From contig NZ_CP119392.1 in assembly GCF_029224025.1 (NCBI RefSeq), positions 3,557,001-3,621,000 on the forward strand: a DNA stretch of 64,000 bases, given 5' to 3'. Below, piece after piece: positions 1 to 7,827 of the stretch; within the stretch, counting starts at the first letter, position 1, and each line of letters starts with the position of its first letter. Source of the stretch: Rhodanobacter sp. AS-Z3 (GTDB lineage Bacteria; Pseudomonadota; Gammaproteobacteria; Xanthomonadales; Rhodanobacteraceae). Position numbers and translations under genes: made by a program. The notes under the pieces were generated by a model that searched no databases, was not told the DNA's origin, and was given only the letters and a program-made list of their open reading frames with translations.

Positions 1-531
1 ATCGCCGTGCGCACGCTGTTCAACCTCGCGCGCCAGGACCTCAAACGCGAAAGCATCGACCTGCCGGAAAAGCTGCCGCTGGGCGCGATGATCGAAGTGC
101 CGGCCGCCGCAATCAACGTCCGCGCGCTGCTCGAATATGCCGACTTCCTTGCCATCGGCACCAACGATCTCGCCCAATACGTGCTGGCCGCCGACCGCGG
201 CAACGATGCGCTGGACAACATCTACAGCCCGCTGCAACCGGCCCTGCTGCGGCTGATTTCCCACGTGATCAGTGCTGGCCGCCGGGCCAAAAAGCCGGTC
301 AGCCTGTGCGGCGAAATCGCCGGTGACGTGAACTTCACGGCCTTGCTTCTGCTGCTTGGCCTCAACGAATTCAGCATGCATCCGGCGCAGATCCTGCAAG
401 TGCGCGACCGCCTTGCCACGCTGGATCACGCCAACCTGCGGCGCCATCTTGCTCAGTTGATGCGTGCGCACACGCACGAGCAGGTCGGCGCGATGCTGAG
501 CAAAATCGTGGATGGCGCACAGCCTTCCTGA
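1..531 (+). CDS. ptsP: Phosphoenolpyruvate-protein phosphotransferase (PTS enzyme I), C-terminal part
   Basis: Partial at the window edge; only the last 176 residues are visible and the frame is open from base 1. Enzyme I takes phosphate from PEP and passes it through its own histidine to HPr in the cytoplasm. The fragment is the PEP-binding TIM-barrel domain: GAMIEVPAA, FLAIGTNDLAQY followed by AADRGN, and SLCGEIAGD, which holds the active-site cysteine (about residue 103 of the fragment). The N-terminal swivelling and HPr-binding domains lie outside the window, so ptsI and the nitrogen-PTS ptsP type cannot be separated, and any fusion to GAF or HPr/EIIA domains is unseen. It ends 25 bp before the convergent LysR gene. 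Confidence 0.93.
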   Translation: MAVRTLFNLARQDLKRESIDLPEKLPLGAMIEVPAAAINVRALLEYADFLAIGTNDLAQYVLAADRGNDALDNIYSPLQPALLRLISHVISAGRRAKKPVSLCGEIAGDVNFTALLLLLGLNEFSMHPAQILQVRDRLATLDHANLRRHLAQLMRAHTHEQVGAMLSKIVDGAQPS

Positions 532-556
532 GCCGCGTCGGCGACGCGATGCGACG

Positions 557-1450
557 TCAGCGAAGGCGCTCGACTTCAATGCTTTCGAGAAAGGCATCCA
601 GCAGCGCACCGCGATATTTCTGCCGATGCAGCAGCAGCGACAGTTTCCTGCTCAGATCGAGAAACGGGGTCTTCAATGCCTTCAAGCGCCCGGTGGCCAG
701 CGCATCGACCACCGCCACCGAAGGCAGGCATGCAATACCCAATCCCGCCACCACGGCCTGCTTGATCGCCTCGATCTGATCAAGCTCCAGCACCGTCTCG
801 CCCGGCGGCAGTTGCGACAACACCCGCTCGGTGGTCGCTCGGGTCGCCGAGCCGGGCTCGCGCAATACCCAGCGTGCACCCGCAAAATCCGCCGGCTTCA
901 AACCCCGCTTGCGTGCCAGCGGATGCTCGGGCGGCGCGCAAACCACCAATGAATCCTCGCGCCACGGGCGCACTTCAAGCAAGGGATTGGCCACCGGGCC
1001 TTCGACACAGCTGATATCCAGACTGTGTTCCAGCATACCGGCGGTAATCGTCTCGGTATTCGCCACGCGCAAGCGGATCGCCACCTGGGGATGTGCGCGC
1101 ACGAAACCACCCAGCAATTCGCCAACCAGATAGTTGCCCACCGTATTGCTGGCCCCGATGCGTAGTTCACCGCCCAGCAGCGCCCCTTCCTCACGGCCAC
1201 GTCGACCAAACTCGGCGTGGCGTTCCAGCAACTCCTGCGCCAGCGGCAACAACTCGCGCCCACGCGCGTTCAAGTGCAACCGCCCGCGCTCACGATCAAA
1301 CACCGGTGCATCGAGTTGTCGCTCCATCTCGGCCAGCGCCATGCTCGCCGCGGGCTGAGTCAGGTGCAGCCGTTCGGCAGCGGCACGCACGCTGCCAAGC
1401 AAGGCGATCTGCACGAACACATCCATCTGCCGCGGACTGATATTGATCAT
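557..1450 (-). CDS. LysR-family transcriptional regulator, YeiE/CysB-like
   Basis: A 297-residue LysR-type regulator. The N-terminal winged helix-turn-helix occupies about residues 1-60 (RAAAERLHLTQPAASMALAE), followed by a periplasmic-binding-protein-like effector domain (LRIGASNTVGNYL, then the C-terminal LDQIEAIKQAVVAGLGIACL). Length is typical of the family. It is divergent from a YeiH-type exporter gene with 87 bp between the starts. This matches the known yeiE-yeiH pairing in enterobacteria, so it probably controls that exporter and itself. The ligand cannot be read from the sequence; sulfite or another sulfur anion is possible by analogy to YeiE. Confidence 0.9.
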   Translation of the reverse strand: MINISPRQMDVFVQIALLGSVRAAAERLHLTQPAASMALAEMERQLDAPVFDRERGRLHLNARGRELLPLAQELLERHAEFGRRGREEGALLGGELRIGASNTVGNYLVGELLGGFVRAHPQVAIRLRVANTETITAGMLEHSLDISCVEGPVANPLLEVRPWREDSLVVCAPPEHPLARKRGLKPADFAGARWVLREPGSATRATTERVLSQLPPGETVLELDQIEAIKQAVVAGLGIACLPSVAVVDALATGRLKALKTPFLDLSRKLSLLLHRQKYRGALLDAFLESIEVERLR

Positions 1451-1537
1451 CAGTCAATCTTATACAACCAATCACATATTCAAAGTTCTACTTATCACAG
1501 CGCAAGCGGACAATGACGGCCATTACAGGAGTCCATC
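1451..1537. promoter_or_regulatory. Divergent promoter region between LysR gene and yeiH-like gene
   Basis: An AT-rich 87-bp gap in otherwise GC-rich DNA, between the starts of the LysR regulator and the exporter. It contains TTATACAACCAATCACATAT, a plausible place for a LysR T-N11-A type site and overlapping promoters. A GGAG ribosome site sits just before the exporter ATG. Assignment as the regulator's binding region is inferred from the divergent layout. Confidence 0.5.
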
Positions 1538-2566
1538 ATGTCCAGCACCACCACCCCCAACCTCTTGCTGCAACGTGCGCCCGGCCTGCTGTTGGCCGTG
1601 GCGATTTCGTTGTTGGCCTGGCTGCTGGGTCGGTGGATGCCGCTGATCGGCGGCCCGGTGATCGGTATCGTGCTGGGCATCGTGGTTGGCAATGCGCTGT
1701 CGCTGGGCACGCGTTATACGCCGGGCATCGCGTTCGCCGGCAAGAAAGTGCTGCAGTGGTCGATCATTGCGCTGGGCTTCGGGCTCAGCCTGGACCAGGT
1801 CGCGAAGACCGGGCTCGAGTCGCTGTCGGTAACGCTGGTCACGATGACCGTGGCCTTCCTGTCGGCCTGGGCACTCGGCCGCTGGCTGGGCGTGCATGAC
1901 AAACTGATGATCCTGATTGGCGTGGGCACGGCGATCTGCGGCGGCTCGGCGATTGCTGCGGTGACTCCGATCATTCGCCCCGACGATCACGACACCGCGT
2001 TCGCGATCTCCACCATCTTCCTGTTCAACGTGGTCGCTGTGTTGCTGTTCCCACTACTCGGCCACCTGATGCATTTGTCCGACCTCGGCTTCGGTTTGTG
2101 GGCCGGCACCGCCATCAACGACACCTCGTCCGTGGTCGCCGCCGGCTACAGCTACAGCCACGCGGCCGGCGACTACGCCACCATCGTCAAGCTGACCCGC
2201 GCCACCCTGATCATTCCGGTTTGCCTGGTGCTGGCCTTCGTGGTCGCCGCCCGCGAGAAGCGCAAGCACGCCGAAGCCGGCAGCACTGGCAAGTTCAGTC
2301 TGGCCAGCATCTTCCCCTGGTTCATCCTGTGGTTCCTGGTGGCCTCGGGGCTGCGCACCGCCGGCTTCATTCCCGTCGCCATCCAGCCTTCGCTGCACCT
2401 GCTGGCCGAATTCCTGATCATCGTGGCGCTCACCGCGATCGGCTTGTCGGCCAACGTCCGCAAGATGATCTCCAGCGGCCCCCGCCCCATCCTGCTTGGC
2501 CTGGGCGTGTGGATTGCGGTGGCGGTGAGCAGCTTGCTGGTGCAGCTGGTGATCGGGCAACTTTGA
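1538..2566 (+). CDS. YeiH-family putative sulfate exporter (membrane protein)
   Basis: A 342-residue protein of the YeiH/UPF0324 family (Pfam Cons_hypoth698), a polytopic inner-membrane protein with about 10 hydrophobic segments. Family signatures visible are GTAICGGSAIAAVTPII near residue 130 and GLWAGTAINDTSSVVAAGY near residue 190. Members are annotated as putative sulfate exporters, but experimental support is limited. It starts at an ATG preceded by CAGGAGTCCATC, a good ribosome site. The divergent LysR gene is its probable regulator. Confidence 0.9.
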   Translation: MSSTTTPNLLLQRAPGLLLAVAISLLAWLLGRWMPLIGGPVIGIVLGIVVGNALSLGTRYTPGIAFAGKKVLQWSIIALGFGLSLDQVAKTGLESLSVTLVTMTVAFLSAWALGRWLGVHDKLMILIGVGTAICGGSAIAAVTPIIRPDDHDTAFAISTIFLFNVVAVLLFPLLGHLMHLSDLGFGLWAGTAINDTSSVVAAGYSYSHAAGDYATIVKLTRATLIIPVCLVLAFVVAAREKRKHAEAGSTGKFSLASIFPWFILWFLVASGLRTAGFIPVAIQPSLHLLAEFLIIVALTAIGLSANVRKMISSGPRPILLGLGVWIAVAVSSLLVQLVIGQL

Positions 2567-2650
2567 GTTCAGATTGATCGCCAAGCGCACGTGCGTCACG
2601 GTTTCCGGCGGTGAGCGTGTCGTGCGGCACGACGGGGCACGTGCGAAAGC

Positions 2651-2656
2651 TATACT
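2651..2656 (+). promoter_or_regulatory. Possible -10 element upstream of the PP2C phosphatase gene
   Basis: The hexamer TATACT, one mismatch from the sigma-70 consensus TATAAT, lies 43 bp before the preferred phosphatase start and 10 bp before an earlier in-frame ATG at 2666. No good -35 hexamer is visible at 17 bp. This is a weak motif call made by eye. Confidence 0.3.
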
Positions 2657-2698
2657 GCGCGACAAATGTTGCGGGACTGCTTCGGCGGTGCGGCCGCC

Positions 2699-3547
2699 AT
2701 GAGCCGGGGCTACTGGACGATGGACAACGAGATCGAGACGCAAACCTCGTCGCTGGTCGCCGCCGGACGTGCTCGCGGTGGTCGCGCGACGCAGCAGGAC
2801 GACCTGATTTGTCTGCATGATCCCGAGCACGACGCGCGCTTGCTGGTCGTGGCTGACGGGATGGGTGGCGACGGCGCTGGCGAACTCGCGTCGGCCGGCG
2901 TCATCGAGGTCACCCGCCGCTTGTGGGAACAGGGGCACTGGCGCGACCAACCCGGAGCGCTGTTCCTCGAAACCTTGTGCCAGGACGCTCATGCCGAGCT
3001 GCGTCAGCGGGGTCGCGGCCTGACCCATGGCGAGCCACATTCAACCGTGGTGGCGTTGCTGACCCGGGGTAATCGTGCGTATTGGGCGCACGTGGGGGAC
3101 AGCCGTCTATACCGTTTCCAGGGCCGGCACTGCCTGGACTGCACCGAAGATCACAGCGTGACCCAACTCAAGGTTCGCCGCGGCGAACTGGCCGCAAACC
3201 AACGGGGTAACGACTCCGAACAGCACAAGCTGCTGCGGGGACTCGGCGGAGCACAGCCACCGCAAGTCGATCATGGTGGCGCGCTGTTGCGCCCGGGGCA
3301 GACGTTTGCCCTGTGCAGTGATGGGGTCTGGGAGAATCTGTCGACTCGGGAGCTGGGCGAATTCGCGCGCCGACGCGATCAGCCCGAGGCCCTGCGCGAG
3401 GCGCTGACACAGGTGCTGGAACGCGGCGGAGTGGACTGCGACAACGTGGCGTTGATTCTCACCCGGGTAGGCTGGAAAGAATGGCTGGCCCGCTACACTC
3501 GCCGGCCGGGATCACGACGGACCAGCCGTGCCGCTGGTCCCGGGTGA
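2699..3547 (+). CDS. PP2C-family serine/threonine protein phosphatase
   Basis: About 282 residues from the ATG at 2699; ATGs at 2666 and 2720 are alternatives and none has a strong ribosome site. PP2C/PppA-type phosphatases are Mn2+/Mg2+-dependent and remove phosphate from Ser/Thr. Conserved elements are an N-terminal Q-x-D metal motif (RATQQDDL), VVADGMGGDGAGE with the metal-binding Asp, HSTVVALL, AHVGDSRLYRF, TEDHSV, ALCSDGVWENL and a terminal DNVALILTRV. It lacks a membrane segment and should be cytoplasmic. A membrane Ser/Thr kinase and an FHA protein lie just beyond the next gene on the other strand, so it probably opposes that kinase. Confidence 0.92.
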   Translation: MSRGYWTMDNEIETQTSSLVAAGRARGGRATQQDDLICLHDPEHDARLLVVADGMGGDGAGELASAGVIEVTRRLWEQGHWRDQPGALFLETLCQDAHAELRQRGRGLTHGEPHSTVVALLTRGNRAYWAHVGDSRLYRFQGRHCLDCTEDHSVTQLKVRRGELAANQRGNDSEQHKLLRGLGGAQPPQVDHGGALLRPGQTFALCSDGVWENLSTRELGEFARRRDQPEALREALTQVLERGGVDCDNVALILTRVGWKEWLARYTRRPGSRRTSRAAGPG

Positions 3548-3588
3548 GATCTGGTGGCCTGATAGTCAGGCCGAATGGAGCACAACGC

Positions 3589-4536
3589 ATGACCTTGATT
3601 CGACCACGGCACCACCGCCGGCATTTGCCGGCATGCATCCCTGTGGCGGCGCTACTGGCCCTTCTGGCCCTGTCAGGCTGCGCACAGTTGGGCAAGCTCA
3701 AGTCACGGACCGGCAAGCAGCCAACCGCTACTTCGACGGAGCGCACCCGTACGACGCCGCTCCGTACGACGGCAACCAGCAGCGACCCGTCACTCGCGGC
3801 GATCGTCAACGACCAGCTTCAGCACGGCCACTATGCGGAAGGCGAACAGGCGCTGCGCCGGTATCTTGTGCAGCATCGCGGTGACCGGTCAGCGCAGGCC
3901 ATGCTGAGCCAACTGACCGCCAATCCGGAGCAGTGGCTGGGGCATACATCGCAACCCCATATCGTGCAGTCCGGTGACAGCTACAGCACGCTGGCGGCTC
4001 GCTATCTGGGTGACGGCAGTCTGTTTCTGATCCTCGCCCGCTACAACCACTCGACCAATCCGTCGCTGCTGCGCGTGGGTGAGACGGTGCAAGTGCCGAC
4101 CGCAATCGCTGGCGCAGCACCCACCGCCAGCGAGGCCAGCGCAAACACCCCGGCAATATCGGCCATTGCCATCTCGCCGACGGTTGCGGAAGACCGGCCT
4201 CCGGCCCGGGAATCACCCGCAACCAAGGCGAAACGGCTGCAGCGCGAAAGCCTGGTTCTGCTCGATCAGGGCCACAAGGAGCAGGCGCTGGCGCGGCTCG
4301 ACGAAGCACTGATCGCCGACCCCCAATTGCAGCCCGACGGCATCGGCGCCCTGGCCTTGCGCAAGGATCTGCTGACCTCACTCCACCAGCGCGCCGTGGT
4401 GCTGTATCGCGACCAGCGCCTAGACGCAGCGATAGCCTTGTGGGATCGCGTACTGGCGCTTGATCCACATTACGAACCAGCGATCGTCTATCGAACCCGC
4501 GCACTCGAACTCAAGCGTCGACTCAAGCAACTCTGA
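3589..4536 (+). CDS. LysM-domain lipoprotein with C-terminal TPR-like repeats
   Basis: A 315-residue exported protein. The start at 3589 is chosen because AATGGAG lies 8 bp upstream and the N-terminus then has basic residues, a hydrophobic stretch and a lipobox (LLALSGCAQ), predicting signal peptidase II cleavage. A LysM peptidoglycan-binding domain follows at about residues 122-168 (HIVQSGDSYSTLAARYLGDG through GETVQVPT). The C-terminal ~100 residues are helical and TPR-like (RESLVLLDQGHKEQALARLD; ALWDRVLALDPHYEPA). It follows the phosphatase by 41 bp and converges with the kinase gene, so it may be an envelope partner of the phosphorylation module. That link is inference from position only. 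Confidence 0.82.
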   Translation: MTLIRPRHHRRHLPACIPVAALLALLALSGCAQLGKLKSRTGKQPTATSTERTRTTPLRTTATSSDPSLAAIVNDQLQHGHYAEGEQALRRYLVQHRGDRSAQAMLSQLTANPEQWLGHTSQPHIVQSGDSYSTLAARYLGDGSLFLILARYNHSTNPSLLRVGETVQVPTAIAGAAPTASEASANTPAISAIAISPTVAEDRPPARESPATKAKRLQRESLVLLDQGHKEQALARLDEALIADPQLQPDGIGALALRKDLLTSLHQRAVVLYRDQRLDAAIALWDRVLALDPHYEPAIVYRTRALELKRRLKQL

Positions 4537-4559
4537 CAGCAGGTGAAGTGCGTGCCGCG

Positions 4560-6275
4560 CTAGCCGCGCGGTGACCGGCTACCGGCTGGGCGATCCGCAG
4601 CTGAGAGGATTTGCGTCGGTCGCGCGATATCCTCGGTCTGCGCCGGTGGGGGCGAGTCCTTGAGCCGATTCGGCGTGGCCTGCAATGCCCTGTTCATCAC
4701 GTTGAAGGTAGCAAACAACCGCCCCAACTCATCGCGGCGAACCAGCCGAATCCGGTAGCGGAAGTCGCCGTGTGCCACCTTGAGCAACGCGTTGCCAAGC
4801 ATATCCAGCAAGCTCAGCAGCCGTCGCGACATCCACCAGGCGGCGCCGACCACCACCGCGAGCGTCGCCAGCAATACGGCAATGATCACCCACAGCGTGG
4901 TTTTCTGTGCCGCCCGAAGTGGTGCGTCACTGATCCCGAGGCGCAACTCGCCCACCACCGCCGATTGATAATGGACCGGCACATCGAACAGCAACATCTC
5001 GTCCAGCCCGCTGCCGTTGATCATGCTGCTGCGATAGCCCTGGATATCACCCGATGGCGACAATGCCTGCTGCCCGCTCAGCGCAGGCAGCTTTTGACCG
5101 ACCTGATCGGGCCGGGTACTGGCAATGATCTCGCCACCCCGGTCTGCCACTGCCAGATAATGAATCTGCTGATTTCGGGCGATGTCCTGAACCAGCGCCC
5201 GAGTGGCCGCACGATCACCCAGCAGCAGGTCCTCGGCCGATTCGCTGGCGACCATGCGCCCCAACGAACTACCAAAATCCCGCGCCAGCCCGGTAATGGC
5301 TGCATTCTGTTTGGCATGGATAGCGGCCAAACCCAACAGCAAAGTCACACTCAAAAGAACGCCGAGGACACCGACCCAGCGCATCCGCAGAGAGAGCAGA
5401 CGAGTGGCCAGTGGCGTTTCAGCGCGCCGCTCGCATTCGCGCCGGGCAAGGCGCAGATCCTCGACTACCTCGGCGCCCTGCTGATAACGCTCCGCAGGCG
5501 CGGGGGCGAGCAAGGCATGCACGATATCGAGCAGGATCGCCGGGGTGGATGGATCGCGCGGCTGCAGCGCCGGCCGAGGTAACCGCTGGCGCTCCAGCAT
5601 CAACTCGCGCACGTCCGCGATATCGCGCCATGGCAATTTTCCCGCAAGCAGCCAGTACAGCACCACGCCCAGCGAAAACAGATCGCTGCGTGCGTCGGTC
5701 CGCTCACCGCGCAAATGTTCCGGAGCCATGTAGGCCGGGGTGCCGGCAACCTCCGCGCGCAGCGCGTCGCCGTCGCCGAGTGACCGGCGCAGATCGGCGA
5801 TGCCGAAGTCGTTGACCTTGGCCTGCTGCCAGCCGTCGGCCAGCATGATGTTCTCGGGTTTGATGTCGTGGTGAACGACGCCGTGCGCATGCGCATAATC
5901 CAGCGCAGCAGCGACCTGCATGATCAACTCGATGATCGCCGGCAGCGGTGGAAACCCTTCACGCGCAACACGACTGGCCAGGGTCTCGCCCGACAGCCGT
6001 TCCATCGCGATGTAAGCACGGCCGTCGCCGGTTTCCCCGGCATCGAACACCGTCACGATATGCGGATGGGTCAGCTGGCCTGCTGCCCGGGCCTCGACCA
6101 GAAACCGCTGCCGGTAGGCAGGATCGGCAGCGACCTCCCGATGCAGGCATTTGATCGCTACCTCGCGCTCGATGTCCGGATCGAAGCCAGCGTAGACCAC
6201 CGCCATGGCGCCCTCGCCCAACACGCCATCGATACGGTAGCGACCCACGTTCTGCGTCACGGCTGGCTCGCTCAC
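4560..6275 (-). CDS. Membrane serine/threonine protein kinase with extracytoplasmic sensor and C-terminal HAMP domain
   Basis: About 571 residues from the GTG at 6275, 10 bp after the FHA gene stop; a longer frame reaches back to 6371 inside the FHA gene but adds no family sequence. The Hanks-type kinase domain covers about residues 10-280: glycine loop GEGAMAVVYAGFD, VAIK lysine (~42), HHDIKPENIML with the catalytic Asp (~137), DFGIAD (~156) and GTPAYMAPE. A transmembrane segment (~301-319), a roughly 140-residue extracytoplasmic region resembling Cache sensors (LVQDIARNQQIHYLAVADRG), a second transmembrane segment (~460-481) and a HAMP domain (~482-533; LLKVAHGDFRYRI, RDELGRLFATFNVMNRAL) follow. 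The HRD arginine is replaced by His, which is tolerated in bacterial kinases. Kinase at the N-terminus and HAMP at the far C-terminus with no output after it is an uncommon order. Confidence 0.9.
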   Translation of the reverse strand: MSEPAVTQNVGRYRIDGVLGEGAMAVVYAGFDPDIEREVAIKCLHREVAADPAYRQRFLVEARAAGQLTHPHIVTVFDAGETGDGRAYIAMERLSGETLASRVAREGFPPLPAIIELIMQVAAALDYAHAHGVVHHDIKPENIMLADGWQQAKVNDFGIADLRRSLGDGDALRAEVAGTPAYMAPEHLRGERTDARSDLFSLGVVLYWLLAGKLPWRDIADVRELMLERQRLPRPALQPRDPSTPAILLDIVHALLAPAPAERYQQGAEVVEDLRLARRECERRAETPLATRLLSLRMRWVGVLGVLLSVTLLLGLAAIHAKQNAAITGLARDFGSSLGRMVASESAEDLLLGDRAATRALVQDIARNQQIHYLAVADRGGEIIASTRPDQVGQKLPALSGQQALSPSGDIQGYRSSMINGSGLDEMLLFDVPVHYQSAVVGELRLGISDAPLRAAQKTTLWVIIAVLLATLAVVVGAAWWMSRRLLSLLDMLGNALLKVAHGDFRYRIRLVRRDELGRLFATFNVMNRALQATPNRLKDSPPPAQTEDIARPTQILSAADRPAGSRSPRG

Positions 6276-6285
6276 GGCGTCGGTA

Positions 6286-6810
6286 TCAGAGCAACCACCA
6301 GGCAGCGGCGCCCAGCGCGATGAGCACCAGCAAGCCGGCCGCCACCCAGCGTAAACGCGACGCACCAGCAAGGCCGCGCTCGCGGGTCAGAAACACGAAC
6401 TCTGCCTGGCCCAGCCGGATGTGGTCACCGTGTTTCAGGATCGCTTCGTGGATGCGCTTGTCGTTCACGAACGTGCCGTTGGTGGACAGCGTATTCATGA
6501 TCACGTAGTGCCCGTGCTGATTGATGATCCAGGCGTGAGCCGACGACACGCTGGGGTCGTCCGCGACAATGTCGTTGTTGCTGCCCCGCCCCAGGGTTTG
6601 CCGGCCTGAGCGCAACGAAAACCGGCGGCCTTCGAATCCGGCGCTGAGGCCTTCCAATACCGGCTCGTGAACGCTGGCCCGACCGTCCGGTGCCTGCTCC
6701 ATTTCACTGGCGTACTGACGCAATTCCGCTGCGGAAAACAGTTGGGTGCCTTGCGGCCCCGCAGACCGCTTTCCGACAAGGTGAAGCGGGTTTTTATCAG
6801 GGCTGTTCAT
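6286..6810 (-). CDS. FHA-domain protein with C-terminal membrane anchor
   Basis: About 174 residues from the ATG at 6810 (MNSPDKNP); the longer frame to 6903 has no family support. The FHA phosphothreonine-recognition domain is at about residues 68-135: TLGRGSNNDIV, PSVSSAHAWI and NTLSTNGTFVND, including the Arg, Ser and Asn that bind phosphothreonine. It ends in a hydrophobic tail (LRWVAAGLLVLIALGAAAWW), giving a tail-anchored inner-membrane protein with a cytoplasmic FHA domain. It sits 10 bp upstream of the kinase gene on the same strand, so the two are almost certainly co-transcribed and the FHA domain may read kinase phosphorylation. Confidence 0.88.
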   Translation of the reverse strand: MNSPDKNPLHLVGKRSAGPQGTQLFSAAELRQYASEMEQAPDGRASVHEPVLEGLSAGFEGRRFSLRSGRQTLGRGSNNDIVADDPSVSSAHAWIINQHGHYVIMNTLSTNGTFVNDKRIHEAILKHGDHIRLGQAEFVFLTRERGLAGASRLRWVAAGLLVLIALGAAAWWLL

Positions 6811-7134
6811 CAAAAAACTCAGGGGTGGAATTAGTCCGCTGCTGTAACTCACTGCCTCGCCAAGCGCAGCGGGAAAGCAAACCACACCACCTTGGTGAGG
6901 CATGCCGCTTCCGCAACATCAGACCGCCGTGGGTGCGCCGGTTACGTGGCGTGACCAGCATGCCAGTGCGCACGTGAAGTTCTTCATCACGCCACCGCGC
7001 TGTTTACCCGTTGTTAACCGGGGGACAAGGCCGTGCGCCATAACCACCCGTTCCGGGCCCATCGCAAATAGGCGTAGCGGCATGGATGGGAGAATCTTGA
7101 GTGGCTGCGAAGCGCCGTGGGAGCAGCCCTACCG
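6811..7134. other. Intergenic region, no gene recognised
   Basis: This 324-bp gap separates the FHA gene (leaving leftwards) from the end of tsaB. Both strands were read and no frame resembles a protein family. It contains a short inverted repeat around 7010-7021 (CCCGTTGTTAACCGGG) and presumably the promoter of the FHA-kinase pair. Confidence 0.6.
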
Positions 7135-7827
7135 CTACGCTTTGCCCTGCTCCACCAAGGTCAGCGCCACTTTGTCGCGCAGGTAAACCGGGAGCGCCAA
7201 CTCAGGCGCCAGGCCGCGACCGGCCCTGAACTCGCGCATGGCCAGCTCGGCGACATGCGCCGCCTGCGGATAGCAATGGCCATCGGCAGAATGCAGCGTG
7301 CCAGTGAGGCGCTGCGACAACACGGTGGCGTAAGTGGCCCAGCCGCTGCCGACCACTTGCCACGCATCCGCCTTGGGCAGAACCAGCGTCTCGGCGGTGC
7401 AGATACGCTCCTCATCCAGCGCGATCAGTCCGCCGTTGTCGTCGCGGCGGTAGCAGGCGGCGTAGATCTCGCCCATGCGCGCATCGATCACGGCGAGGAT
7501 GGCCGTGCCCTCTTCTTCCGGTGCTTCCAGCGCCAGTGCAGCGAGCGAGGAAACGGTGATCACCGGCAGATCCAGCGCCAGCGCCATGCCTTGGGCCAGC
7601 GACACGCCCAGCCGCACGCCGGTGAACGCGCCGGGGCCGCGTCCCACGGCAATGGCGTCCAGCGCGCATCGGGCAATGCCCGCTTCGGCAAGCAGGTCGT
7701 CGGCCATCGGCAACACCAACTCGGTATGTCGACGCGGCGCGATTTCGCTGCGGGCAATCAATTCGTCGCCGTGGATCAGGGCAACGGAGCAGGCTTCAGT
7801 GGCGGTTTCGATCGCGAGCAGATTCAT
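7135..7827 (-). CDS. tsaB: tRNA threonylcarbamoyladenosine biosynthesis protein TsaB
   Basis: A 230-residue protein matching TsaB, the TsaD partner needed for the N6-threonylcarbamoyl modification of A37 in ANN-decoding tRNAs. The N-terminus MNLLAIETATEACSVALIHG, then RRHTELVLPM and VGRGPGAFTGVRLGVSLAQG, are hallmark ASKHA-fold segments of TsaB. The start at 7827 overlaps the stop of creD by 4 bp (ATGA), indicating translational coupling. A much longer in-frame extension upstream runs through creD and is a shadow. Confidence 0.95.
   Translation of the reverse strand: MNLLAIETATEACSVALIHGDELIARSEIAPRRHTELVLPMADDLLAEAGIARCALDAIAVGRGPGAFTGVRLGVSLAQGMALALDLPVITVSSLAALALEAPEEEGTAILAVIDARMGEIYAACYRRDDNGGLIALDEERICTAETLVLPKADAWQVVGSGWATYATVLSQRLTGTLHSADGHCYPQAAHVAELAMREFRAGRGLAPELALPVYLRDKVALTLVEQGKA

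Noticed and set aside
512..952. Plus-strand frame opposite the LysR gene end
   Set aside because: Shadow of the LysR frame with Gln/Arg-rich composition and no family likeness.
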